Program-made: the position numbers and the translations under genes
Shown here: positions 49,287 to 57,375 of the stretch, one piece after another
Position numbering within the stretch: the first letter of the stretch is position 1
Layout of the letters: the number at the start of each line of letters is the position of its first letter
Assembly (NCBI GenBank): GCA_937995595.1
Contig: CALKJW010000003.1
Location: 48,853-112,852, forward strand
DNA length: 64,000 nt
Origin: an uncultured Phycisphaerales bacterium
GTDB lineage: Bacteria > Planctomycetota > Phycisphaerae > Phycisphaerales > UBA1924
Reading direction: 5' to 3'
The notes under the pieces: model-generated
What the model was told of the DNA's origin: nothing
The model's input: only the letters and a program-made list of their open reading frames with translations
Databases searched by the model: none

Positions 49287-49318
49287 GGCGTGTCAGGTCT
49301 TGTGTGAACGTCGGCGCG

Positions 49319-51748
49319 TCATTCGGAGCGGATCAGCCGGGCGTAGTGTCCCTCCTCGTCCTTCATCAGTTCCTCGTGCGTGCCGCGCTGCACCACCACC
49401 CCGCGCTCCAGCACGATGATCTCGTTGGCGTCGCGGATCGTGCTCAGCCGGTGCGCCACGATCACGCACGTGCACCCGCGCCGGCGGATGTGGTCGTCCA
49501 CCAGTTTCTCCGTCGAGGCGTCCAGCGCGCTGGTCGCCTCGTCGAGCACCAGGATCGTCGGGTCGTTCACCAGCGCGCGGGCGATCTCCATCCGCTGCCG
49601 CTGCCCGCCCGAGAAGTTCCGCCCGTCCTCCTCCACCTCGCTGGCGTAGCCCCCGCGCCGCGAGGCGATGTCGTCGTGGATGCACGCGTCCTTGCACGCC
49701 CGCTGGATCGCCTCGTCCGGAAGCGTCGAGTCCCACAGCGCGATGTTCTCCCGGATCGAACCCTCGAAGAAGAAGATGTCCTGGTCCACCATCGCGAACG
49801 AGTTGGCCAGTTGCGCACGCGGGATCGACTCCCGCGGCCGGTTGTCGAACAGGACCTCGCCCGACCACGGCCGGTACACCCCCGCCAGCAGCTTGGCGAT
49901 CGTGCTCTTGCCCGAGCCCGACCCGCCCACGATCGCCACTCGGTCCCCCGGGCTCAGCGAGACCGAGAAGTCCTTGATCAGCGGCTCGTCCAGCCGGTTG
50001 TAGCCGAACGTCACGTTCCGCAGTTCCACGAACCCCGTCAGCCGCTTGACCGGCCCGTCCGACGCCTCGCCCGCGCCGTCGCTCTCGAACACGTGGTCGA
50101 TGCGGTAGTTGGTCACGTCGTCCAGGCGCTTCATGTCACCGCCCAGCCGCTGCACCACGTCGCCGAGTTTCACGAAGTCCTCGATCGGGTGCGAGAAACT
50201 GCTCAGCAGCGACTGGAACGCCACCAGCATGCCGATCGACATCGTGCCGTCCATCACCCGCCAGCCGCCCAGCCCCAGCACCAGCGCCGACGACAGCGCG
50301 GCCAGCGTCGGCGGCACGACGTTGAGCACCGTCGAACTCACCGCCAGCCGCTGCTCGGCCATCGCGCTCTTGGCCTGATACCCCGCCCAGCGCGCAAAGA
50401 AGTCCGACTCCCGCGCCGTCGCCTTGATGGTCTCGATGCCCTGCACGCCCGTCATGGCCGTGGACATCAGTTTGCCGTTCTCCTGCAGCATCTTCTGGCT
50501 CTCGTCGGCGCGCGTCCGCGCGATGAACCGCAGCAGCAGCAGGTTCACGACCGCCAGCGACACGCCGATCATCGTCAGCGTCGGGTCGTACCGCCACATC
50601 AGGAGCACGAAGAACGCCGCCGTCACCACCCCGATGACGTTCGTCGCCAGGTCGCCGGTCAGCACCTGCGCCACTCGGTCGTTGCTGCCGATGCGCGCCG
50701 AGATGTCCGCCGCGTAGCGGTGCATGAAGAACTCGATCGGCAGCCGCAGCACGTGCCACAGGAACCGGCCCGTGGTCGCGATCGCCATCTTCATCTGCGC
50801 ACGCATCAGGTAGTGCGACTGCAGCGCCGTCAGCCCCGCGCGCAGCAGCGCGGCGACCGCCATGCCCGCCAGCAGCGGGCCCAGCCAGTTCTTCGAGCCG
50901 CCGATCAGGATGTCGTCCACGAACACCTTGGTGAACGTCGGGATCGCCAGCCCGGGGATCACCAGCCCCAGGCCCGCGAGGATCACGAACGACACCGCGA
51001 TCCGCATCCCGCGCACGCGCTGCGCAAGGCCCGCGATGATGCTCGGCTTCCGACCGCCCTTCTGGAAACTCTCCCCCGGCCTGAACGTGATCACCACGCC
51101 CGAGAAGCCCTTGTCGAACTCCTCCATGCTCAGCACGCGGCGCCCCGAGGCCGGGTCGTTCAGGTACACCTTCCTGCGGTTGCGGCTGAAGCCCTCCAGC
51201 ACCAGGAAGTGGTTGAAGTTCCAGAACAGGATGCACGGGAACCGGGTCCCCGCGAACCCGTCGATCTCCATCCGGTACCCCGTGCCCACCAGCCCGTACG
51301 CCTCGCCCGCCGACAGCACGTTGGCCGCGTTCGAGCCGTCGCGCGACACGCCGCAGTCGGCCCGCAACTGCTCCAGCGGCACCCACCGGCCGTAGTACGC
51401 CAGCACCATCGCCAGCGATGCCGCGCCGCACTCCACCGCCTCCATCTGCAGGACCGTCGGCACGCGCACCCGCCGGTGCCAGATGTTCGAGCCCGGCTCC
51501 TCCTCCCCGGTCTCTTCCTTTCCTTCTTCTCCCTCTTCCGCCCCCTCCTCTTCCGCCCCCTCGTCGCCCTCGTCTTCGACGTCCCTTCCCTCGTCCGCGG
51601 CCCCTTCGGCCGCCTCCTCCGACTCCTCCTCAACCCGGTCGTGCGCGCCGTCGTCAACTTCTTCCTCGGCGCGCGCGGCGTCCACGGCCGCGTCCTCCGC
51701 GCCGCTCACGCCCGAGGGCCCGTCGCGCTCGTCACTGATCCGCGCCAC
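49319..51748 (-). CDS. NHLM-type peptidase (C39)/permease/ATPase bacteriocin exporter
   Basis: 809 residues from GTG 51748, overlapping the adaptor gene by 17 nt. Residues 1-90 are an extraordinarily acidic extension (about 38 D/E, 6 K/R). A C39 peptidase follows with catalytic Cys107 (QMEAVECGAASLAMVLAYYG), His180 (FWNFNHFLVLEG) and Asp198 (VYLNDPASGR). The membrane domain is at about 230-510, then the NBD with VGGSGSGKST, FSGGQRQRMEIARAL and ILVLDEATSALD. C39 domains cut double-glycine leaders during export. This is the likely processing enzyme for the 93-residue protein at 45768. Confidence 0.93.
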   Translation of the reverse strand: MARISDERDGPSGVSGAEDAAVDAARAEEEVDDGAHDRVEEESEEAAEGAADEGRDVEDEGDEGAEEEGAEEGEEGKEETGEEEPGSNIWHRRVRVPTVLQMEAVECGAASLAMVLAYYGRWVPLEQLRADCGVSRDGSNAANVLSAGEAYGLVGTGYRMEIDGFAGTRFPCILFWNFNHFLVLEGFSRNRRKVYLNDPASGRRVLSMEEFDKGFSGVVITFRPGESFQKGGRKPSIIAGLAQRVRGMRIAVSFVILAGLGLVIPGLAIPTFTKVFVDDILIGGSKNWLGPLLAGMAVAALLRAGLTALQSHYLMRAQMKMAIATTGRFLWHVLRLPIEFFMHRYAADISARIGSNDRVAQVLTGDLATNVIGVVTAAFFVLLMWRYDPTLTMIGVSLAVVNLLLLRFIARTRADESQKMLQENGKLMSTAMTGVQGIETIKATARESDFFARWAGYQAKSAMAEQRLAVSSTVLNVVPPTLAALSSALVLGLGGWRVMDGTMSIGMLVAFQSLLSSFSHPIEDFVKLGDVVQRLGGDMKRLDDVTNYRIDHVFESDGAGEASDGPVKRLTGFVELRNVTFGYNRLDEPLIKDFSVSLSPGDRVAIVGGSGSGKSTIAKLLAGVYRPWSGEVLFDNRPRESIPRAQLANSFAMVDQDIFFFEGSIRENIALWDSTLPDEAIQRACKDACIHDDIASRRGGYASEVEEDGRNFSGGQRQRMEIARALVNDPTILVLDEATSALDASTEKLVDDHIRRRGCTCVIVAHRLSTIRDANEIIVLERGVVVQRGTHEELMKDEEGHYARLIRSE
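51498..51575 (+). repeat. Polypyrimidine tract (polypurine on - strand)
   Basis: A nearly pure C/T stretch on the + strand, with 29 uninterrupted pyrimidines at 51511-51539. It results from the Glu/Gly-rich acidic extension of the C39 transporter. Confidence 0.8.
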
Positions 51749-53009
51749 CCATCGTCCTCTTGAGCATCGGGATGACCATCCAGATCGGCGCCTGCTCCTT
51801 CACGTTCACCGACGCGTGGCAGAGCGTGCCCGGCGAGATCCGCAGCGGCGGGCCCTGCGACGACGTCCACCGGTACCCCGACAGCGTCGCCGGGTCGCGC
51901 TCCAGTTCCACGATCACCTGCAGCGGCAGGCCGATCTCCCGCGTGAACCGGTCCACCAGGTCGCCGTCGGCCAGCACAGCCATCATCGCCTGCCTGCTCG
52001 TCGGCACGTCCGCCACCGACTTCACGCGCCCCACCAGCGAGCCGTACTCCTCCTGCTTGACCGTCGACGGCGAGAGGTCCACCGACATGCCGCGCTCGAT
52101 CCGCTTGCCCGTCGCGGCGGACACGAACACCACCGCCTCCAGTTCGGCCTGCTGCGCGTTGGCCGGCTCCAGCAGCAGGATCGGGTCGCCCGTGCCGACG
52201 GTCGATTGCTCGGCCGCGCGCACCTCGACCACGCGCCCCGCGAACGGCGCGCGCACCTTCGACTCGCGCTCGTGCCGCGCCTCGAGCATCCCGATCGTCG
52301 ACTCCAGCCCGGCGATCTTCATCCTCCGCTCGGTGCGGCGGCGCTCGCGCTCGAAGCGCGCCACGTCGCGCCGGGCCGCGATCTGCTCCTTCTGCAGCGC
52401 CGCCTGCCGGATCTCCGCCTGCGACTGCTCGATCTCCTCCTCGATCTTCTCGCGGTCGATCGGGGTCATGTTCCCCTCGGACACGAGCCGCGCCACGACC
52501 TCGCACCGCGCGCGCAGCCGCTCGATCTTCTCCGTGCAGTACTGGATCTGCCGGTCCAGCCGCTCGTTCTCGACGCGCGCCAGGTTGGTCTGCAGTTCCT
52601 CGTCGCGCCGGTCCAGTTCGGCTTCCTGCGCGTCCTGCTCGCGCAGTTTCTCCAGTTCGCGACCGGCGTTCTCGATCTGGTCCAGCAGGTCCTGCCGGTC
52701 GATGATCGCCACCACCTCGTCCGCGGTCACGCTCTGGCCGATCTCGACCCGCACGTCGCGCAGCCGGCCCGCCGCGGGCGCCTGCACCTGCCGCATCCCG
52801 CCGCCGACGACCAGGATGCCCCGCCCCTGCTCGGTCGTCGGGATGCGCCCCACCACCGCCCACACCACGATCGCCGCCAGCACCGACCACATCGCGACCA
52901 GCGCGATCCAGCCCTTCGGGCTCGTCACCGTCAGCAACTGGTCCAGTTGCTCGGGCGAACTCAGCCGCTCCAACGCGGACTCCCGAAACAGTTGTTTCGA
53001 CAGCGACAT
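51732..53009 (-). CDS. HlyD-family secretion adaptor of the NHLM-type system
   Basis: 425 residues from ATG 53009, preceded by GGAGGG. The N-terminus SLSKQLFRESALERLSSPEQLDQLL followed by one transmembrane helix (about 33-53, GWIALVAMWSVLAAIVVWAVV) is typical of NHLM-system secretion proteins (TIGR03794-like). Lipoyl-type half motifs flank a long charged coiled coil (about 100-250, NAGRELEKLREQDAQEAELDRR...). C-terminal beta-barrel strands end ISPGTLCHASVNVKEQAPIWMVIP. It should bridge the ABC exporter to TolC. It is the first gene of the operon. Confidence 0.92.
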   Translation of the reverse strand: MSLSKQLFRESALERLSSPEQLDQLLTVTSPKGWIALVAMWSVLAAIVVWAVVGRIPTTEQGRGILVVGGGMRQVQAPAAGRLRDVRVEIGQSVTADEVVAIIDRQDLLDQIENAGRELEKLREQDAQEAELDRRDEELQTNLARVENERLDRQIQYCTEKIERLRARCEVVARLVSEGNMTPIDREKIEEEIEQSQAEIRQAALQKEQIAARRDVARFERERRRTERRMKIAGLESTIGMLEARHERESKVRAPFAGRVVEVRAAEQSTVGTGDPILLLEPANAQQAELEAVVFVSAATGKRIERGMSVDLSPSTVKQEEYGSLVGRVKSVADVPTSRQAMMAVLADGDLVDRFTREIGLPLQVIVELERDPATLSGYRWTSSQGPPLRISPGTLCHASVNVKEQAPIWMVIPMLKRTMGGADQ

Positions 53010-53321
53010 GCCGGTCCCTCCACGACGCGAGCGCCCATGGTGTACCAGAACTCCCCTTGGTTTGCCACCCCCATGCGGCCGGACGCCTTCCCGACCCGTC
53101 CGCCTCCACCGCGCCGCGACCGGCGCACCCACGATCGGTCCACACTCCTTACCCCGCCGGAGGCGACCTTTGGACACCCTCCCGCCGACTTTCGCACGCC
53201 CCGCTCCGGGCCGCTGAACCCGTGAGCGAAGCGCCACGCAGCCCCTGCGCCGCCGCGACCCGACCGCCCGATCGCTTACCATCCGCCGCGGCCCCGCGCG
53301 CGGGCCACACCCGGAGGCCCG
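53010..53321. other. Divergent intergenic region, 312 nt
   Basis: It lies between the export operon (-) and the citrate-lyase-like gene (+). No gene or repeat can be supported. GGAGG at 53311-53315 is the ribosome-binding site of the following gene. Confidence 0.5.
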
Positions 53322-54890
53322 ATGGCACGGCTGCACGAGTACCAGGGCAAGGCGATTCTCCGTCAGCACGGATTGGCTACGCCCCGCGGCGGGCCCGCCG
53401 CGAGCCCGCAACAGGCCGCCGAAGTCGCCGCGACACTCGGCGGTCCCGTCGTGCTGAAGATCCAGGCGTGGACCACCGGCCGCGCCGCGATCGGCGGCGT
53501 CGCCTTTGCCGACACGCCCGAGCAGGCCCGCGAGCACGCCGCGAAACTGCTGGCCATGAGCGTCGGAAACTTCCCGGTCACGCACGTGATCGTCGAGGAG
53601 AAACTGCCGCTGGCGCGCGAACTGTTCGTCTCGCTCTCGATCGACGACCGCGCCCGCGCGCCGGTGATCCTGCTCTCGCTCACCGGCGGCAGCGGCATCG
53701 AGGGGCGGGCCGCGAACGTCGCGCGCATCCCCTGCTCACCCATCGACGGGCCCGACTCCGCCGCGCTCGCCCGCGCGCTGGCCGCCGGCGACCTGACCGA
53801 GTCGCAGCGCGGCCAGGTCGCCGCGGCGGTGAAGTCCGTCTTCAACGTGGCGCGGGCGACCGAAGCCCGCAGCGTCGAGATCAACCCGCTCGCGTTCACG
53901 AACGACGGGCGGCTCGTCGCCGCCGACTGCCGCATGACCGTGGACGACTACGCGGTCTTCCGCCATCCCGAACTCGGCATCGAGATCGCGCGCGAACTCG
54001 ACCACCCGCCCACCGAACTCGAACGCATCGCCTACCGCGTCGAGCAGGAGGACCACCGAGGCACGTTCTACTTCGCGCAGATGAACCTCGCGGGTGCGCC
54101 GGGATCTCCGACACCGGCTTCAGGTGCGACGGGATCTCTTAGCCCGGCCCCCGAATCCAAGGGCCTCATCGGCTTCCACGGCGCGGGCGGCGGCGGCAGC
54201 ATGATGTCGATGGACGCCATCACCAACGAAGGCTTCACCATCGCCAACTTCTGCGACACCTCGGGCAACCCGTCGCCCGCCAAGGTCTACCGCGCCGCAC
54301 GCATCATCCTCAGTCAGCCCGGCCTCATCGGCTACTTCGGCTCCGGCTCCGGCGTCGCCAATCAGGAGCAGTACTGGAGCGCGTACGGCCTGTCCAAGGC
54401 GTTCTGGGAACTCGAACTCAACATCCCCGCCGTCATCCGCCTGGGCGGCAACACCGACGACCGCGCGGCGGACATCCTGCACACCGCGTGCAGGGGGCTG
54501 CCCGCCGCCGTCGAGTGCTACAAGAAGAACGACCCGCCGGCGCGCATCGCCGCCCGCCTGGCCGAACTGGTCGCAAAGTCCCAGGAAACCTGGAAGCCGC
54601 GGCCGCCGCGCAGGCCCGGCTTTGTCGGCTCACCTTCCGCGCACCGATTCCCGCTCAAGTCCGGCACGCTCTGGATCGACCCCGCCGCGTGGAAGACCCA
54701 CGCCCCCGCGATCATCGCCCGCGCCGGCGGCCTGCTGCGCGACAACGCCGGCACGCCAGCGCTCACCTGCACGCCCGAGGAGTTTCTCACCAGGGACAGC
54801 GAGATGATCGCCTGCGAGGTCGAGTGCCGACGCGACGGGATCGAGGGCGTGTTTGTGGTGCTCGACATTCCCGGATTGTCAACCACCTGA
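53322..54890 (+). CDS. ATP-citrate-lyase-like subunit: ATP-grasp, succinyl-CoA-synthetase-beta-like
   Basis: 522 residues, GGAGG before ATG 53322. The opening ARLHEYQGKAILRQHGL is diagnostic of the CoA-ligase beta fold. VVLKIQAWTTGRAAIGGVAFA fits the ATP-binding loop, SLTGGSGIEG and SVEINPLAFTNDGRLVAADC the metal/nucleotide site. After about residue 265 comes a Gly-rich segment (GFHGAGGGGSMMSMDAI) and a citrate-binding-like Rossmann domain (LIGYFGSGSGVANQEQYWSAYG). With the next gene it forms a two-subunit ATP-citrate-lyase-like enzyme (citrate + ATP + CoA to acetyl-CoA + oxaloacetate). The reaction is inferred from the partner's citryl-CoA-lyase domain. A short Gly/Ser/Pro duplication sits at residues about 257-276. 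Confidence 0.82.
   Translation: MARLHEYQGKAILRQHGLATPRGGPAASPQQAAEVAATLGGPVVLKIQAWTTGRAAIGGVAFADTPEQAREHAAKLLAMSVGNFPVTHVIVEEKLPLARELFVSLSIDDRARAPVILLSLTGGSGIEGRAANVARIPCSPIDGPDSAALARALAAGDLTESQRGQVAAAVKSVFNVARATEARSVEINPLAFTNDGRLVAADCRMTVDDYAVFRHPELGIEIARELDHPPTELERIAYRVEQEDHRGTFYFAQMNLAGAPGSPTPASGATGSLSPAPESKGLIGFHGAGGGGSMMSMDAITNEGFTIANFCDTSGNPSPAKVYRAARIILSQPGLIGYFGSGSGVANQEQYWSAYGLSKAFWELELNIPAVIRLGGNTDDRAADILHTACRGLPAAVECYKKNDPPARIAARLAELVAKSQETWKPRPPRRPGFVGSPSAHRFPLKSGTLWIDPAAWKTHAPAIIARAGGLLRDNAGTPALTCTPEEFLTRDSEMIACEVECRRDGIEGVFVVLDIPGLSTT
54091..54150 (+). repeat. Imperfect 30-nt tandem duplication inside the citrate-lyase-like gene
   Basis: Two 30-nt units (54091-54120 and 54121-54150) share GGTGCG-C-GGGATCTC and CCGG blocks and encode AGAPGSPTPA followed by SGATGSLSPA, an in-frame linker insertion. 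Confidence 0.65.
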
Positions 54891-54909
54891 TACGCCTTCC
54901 CGTTCAAAC

Positions 54910-55100
54910 TCCCGCCGCGATGAAGGTTCGAGAGAACTTCACCGCAGTGGCTGAGAGCGCCGAGCCATCAGGGATTGAGAGCGCTTCGAGATTCGCGGTC
55001 GATCCTCTGTTCCTTCCGTTTTCTCAGCGCCCTCGCCGGCTCTGCGGTGAGTCCCGCCTCCGATCCATCACGCTCGAGATCGAGCGAGAGACCGTATGAT
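54910..55100. repeat. Dispersed ~190-nt intergenic repeat, copy B
   Basis: Located between the two citrate-lyase-like genes. It contains CCGCGATGAAGGTTCG, TTCACCGCAGTGGC, GGCTCTGCGGTGAG and ATCGAGCGAGAGACCGTAT in the same order as copies A and C. Flanking TTCACCGCAG and CTGCGGTGAG are inverted, predicting a stem in RNA. Confidence 0.75.
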
Positions 55101-55138
55101 CCCGTCTTGCACAGCCTCTCACCATCGAGCCGCGCACC

Positions 55139-56869
55139 ATGGCCATCCTCATCGACGAAACCAAGCGCGTCATCGTCCAGGGCATCACCGGGCGCGAGGG
55201 CCAGGCACGCACGCGGCTCATGCTCGACTACGGCACCAACGTCGTCGGCGGCGTCACGCCCGGCAAGGGCGGTTCGTCGGTCTTCGGCCTGCCCGTCTTC
55301 AACTCCTGCGCGGATGCCGCGAAGTCGCTCGGCGCAATCGACGTCTCCGTTCTCTTCGTCCCCGCCGCGGGCATGAAGCAGGCCGCGATCGACGCCTTCG
55401 ACGCCGGCGTGAAACTCGCCGTGCTCGTCGCCGACCGCGTGCCGGTCTGGGACGCGATGGAGATCGCCGCGTCCGCGAAGGCCAACAACGCGCACTTCGT
55501 CGGGCCCAACACGCTCGGCATCGCCTCCCCCGGCAAGGCCGTGGTCGGCATGATCGGGGGCCGCGCCGAGTCCGCGCGCGAGTGGTTCAAACCCCCGCTC
55601 CCCGGCGGCACCGGCGTCGGCATCATCTCCCGCTCCGGCGGCATGTCCTCCTCGACCGCCTACTACTGCGGGCAGGCGGGCGTGCGCATCAGTTCCATCG
55701 TCCACATCGGCGGCGACGCGGTGCTCGGACTGCGCATCCCCGAAGTGGCGGAGATGTTCCAGGCCGACCCGGCCACCGACTGCATCGTCGTCTTCGGCGA
55801 GATCGGCGGCTCGCAGGAGGAAGACCTCGCCGCGCTGATGAAGGCCGGGAGCATCACCAAGCCCGTGGTCGCCTACATCGGCGGCAAGGCCGCCAAGGCC
55901 GGCACGCGCTTCAGCCACGCCGGCGCGATCATCGAGGGCAACGTCGGCACGCACGCGGGCAAGGTCGCCGCGCTGCGCGACGCCGGCGCGACCGTCGTCG
56001 ATTCCTTCGGCGAACTGCCCGCGGCGGTCGCGGGCATCCTCCGCGCCCGCGACTCGCGCTCGCTCATGACCGAGGCCGAGCGCAGGGCCGTCTGGACCAC
56101 CGCGATCACGAAGATCGAGCCCAACAGGGTGGCCGTGCGCGGGCACGACATCGCCTCGCTCATGGGCAACACCTCCTTCGGCGCGGCGGTCTACCTCATT
56201 CTTACAGGTAAGACGCCCGACGAACGCGTCGGCCGCCTCATGGACGCCATCCTCGTTTCGAGCATCGACCACGGCGCGACCCCGCCCTCGTGCCTGGCCG
56301 CGCGCACCGTCGCCAGCACCGGCGCGTCCCTCTCCCAGTCCGTCGCCGCGGGCATCCTGTCCATCAACAAGCACCACGGCGGCGCGATCGAGGACTGCGC
56401 ACGCTACCTCGCGTCCGTCATCAGGCTGTCGCGAGACTCCGGCGAGTCGCTCGACGACGTCGCCGCGGCCGAGGTCGCACGCATCAAGTCCACCGGCGAC
56501 CGCATCAGCGGCTTCGGCCACCGCGTCCACACAAAGGACCCGCGCACCGCTCGGCTCTTCGAACTCGCCGCGCACGCCGGGCTCGGCGACAACGCGCCCC
56601 ACATCGCCGCGGCACGCGCCGTCGAGCGCGCCTTCGCCGCGATCGGCAGGCCCCTGCCGATCAACGTCGACGGCGCGATCGGCGCCATCCTCGCCGACCT
56701 GGGCCTCGACCCGCGCGTCTACAACGGGATCTTCATGATCGCCCGCACGCCCGGCCTGGTCGCGCACGTCGTCGAAGAGCAGACCCGCGAGAAGCCCATG
56801 CGCCGCATCGACCCCGTGAACCACGCCTACGACGGGCCGATGCCCCGGTCACCGACGCCCGCGGCGTGA
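55139..56869 (+). CDS. ATP-citrate-lyase-like subunit: CoA-binding/succinyl-CoA-synthetase-alpha-like fused to citryl-CoA lyase
   Basis: 576 residues. Residues 1-300 are a CoA-ligase alpha unit: VIVQGITGREGQARTRLMLDYG, CoA-binding GGVTPGKGG, and the phosphohistidine loop RFSHAGAIIEGNVGTHAGK with His260. Residues about 310-560 are a citrate-synthase-like citryl-CoA lyase: SSIDHGATPPS (His378), ISGFGHRVHTKDPRTARL (His461) and INVDGAIGAILADLG (Asp511), the expected His/His/Asp set. This fusion is specific to ATP-citrate lyase, equivalent to the large subunit of two-subunit enzymes. It is linked to the ATP-grasp subunit with copy B of the repeat in between. Confidence 0.88.
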   Translation: MAILIDETKRVIVQGITGREGQARTRLMLDYGTNVVGGVTPGKGGSSVFGLPVFNSCADAAKSLGAIDVSVLFVPAAGMKQAAIDAFDAGVKLAVLVADRVPVWDAMEIAASAKANNAHFVGPNTLGIASPGKAVVGMIGGRAESAREWFKPPLPGGTGVGIISRSGGMSSSTAYYCGQAGVRISSIVHIGGDAVLGLRIPEVAEMFQADPATDCIVVFGEIGGSQEEDLAALMKAGSITKPVVAYIGGKAAKAGTRFSHAGAIIEGNVGTHAGKVAALRDAGATVVDSFGELPAAVAGILRARDSRSLMTEAERRAVWTTAITKIEPNRVAVRGHDIASLMGNTSFGAAVYLILTGKTPDERVGRLMDAILVSSIDHGATPPSCLAARTVASTGASLSQSVAAGILSINKHHGGAIEDCARYLASVIRLSRDSGESLDDVAAAEVARIKSTGDRISGFGHRVHTKDPRTARLFELAAHAGLGDNAPHIAAARAVERAFAAIGRPLPINVDGAIGAILADLGLDPRVYNGIFMIARTPGLVAHVVEEQTREKPMRRIDPVNHAYDGPMPRSPTPAA

Positions 56870-56879
56870 GCGACGCGTC

Positions 56880-57089
56880 TGCCGGCCTCGCTCCGCTCCG
56901 ACGGCGGCGATGTGCAGATACGGCAGTGCGCCCAGCGGCCCGAGTTCGGCTCGGCGATGAACACCTCGGACTTCATCGACGCGGCGAGGTACGGGCTCGA
57001 CCCCTGTGCACCGCGCCGCTGCTGGATCGAATCCGAAACGGCTGAACCGGCTCGCGTCCGAGCAGTTCCCTGATGGTGCTGGCGATCAT
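56880..57089 (-). pseudogene. Degraded small conserved protein with at least two frameshifts
   Basis: From ATG 57089 the frame reads IASTIRELLGREPVQPFRIR, matching a common small bacterial family with an 'RELL.REPF.PF.IRLSSG' start (recalled, not searched). It soon stops making sense. The continuation appears in a second frame (PYLAASMKSEVFIAEPNSG) near 56940-57000 and in a third (LPYLHIAAVGAERG) near 56890-56930. No single frame joins them. This is a decayed gene, not a coding sequence. Confidence 0.5.
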
Positions 57090-57173
57090 GACGCTCGATC
57101 ATACAACGCCAAACCGATCTCGGTTCGGAACAACTCCGCCGCTGCGGCCCTCCCAAACGCCTTCACTATGAGG

Positions 57174-57370
57174 CGCGTGCCGCGAAAAGGGGTTCGAAGA
57201 AGTTTCACCGCAGTGGCGCAGCGAACGCGGAGACGCAACAGATCATGATCGCTTCGGGTATCGGGATCACCGCCCGTCCCTTCCGCGTCCTCCGCGCTCT
57301 CCGCGGCTCTGCGGTGAGCGCGGTCTTTGACACGTCACGCCCGCGCCCGAGCGAGCGTCCGTATCAGGTC
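57174..57370. repeat. Dispersed ~190-nt intergenic repeat, copy C
   Basis: Contains CGTGCCGCGAAAAGG, GGTTCGAAGAA, TTTCACCGCAGTGGCGCAG, then CGCGGCTCTGCGGTGAGCG, GTCACGC and CGAGCGAGCGTCCGTAT. It lies between the broken gene and the stop of the cyanophycinase-like gene. The rest of 56870-57375 holds the pseudogene and no other supported feature. Confidence 0.75.
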
Positions 57371-57375
57371 GGAGT

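Noticed and set aside
46065..49307. 1080-codon + strand frame opposite the second ABC transporter
   Set aside because: Antisense shadow; composition is Arg/His-rich and it would start inside the peptide gene's terminator.
49304..51763. Long open frame on the + strand opposite the C39 transporter
   Set aside because: Antisense shadow of a GC-rich gene; Arg/His/Pro-rich composition with no domain.
56827..57156. 109-codon minus-strand frame after the citrate-lyase-like genes
   Set aside because: Only its middle is related to a protein family; the rest of that family match is in other frames, so it is treated as a pseudogene.
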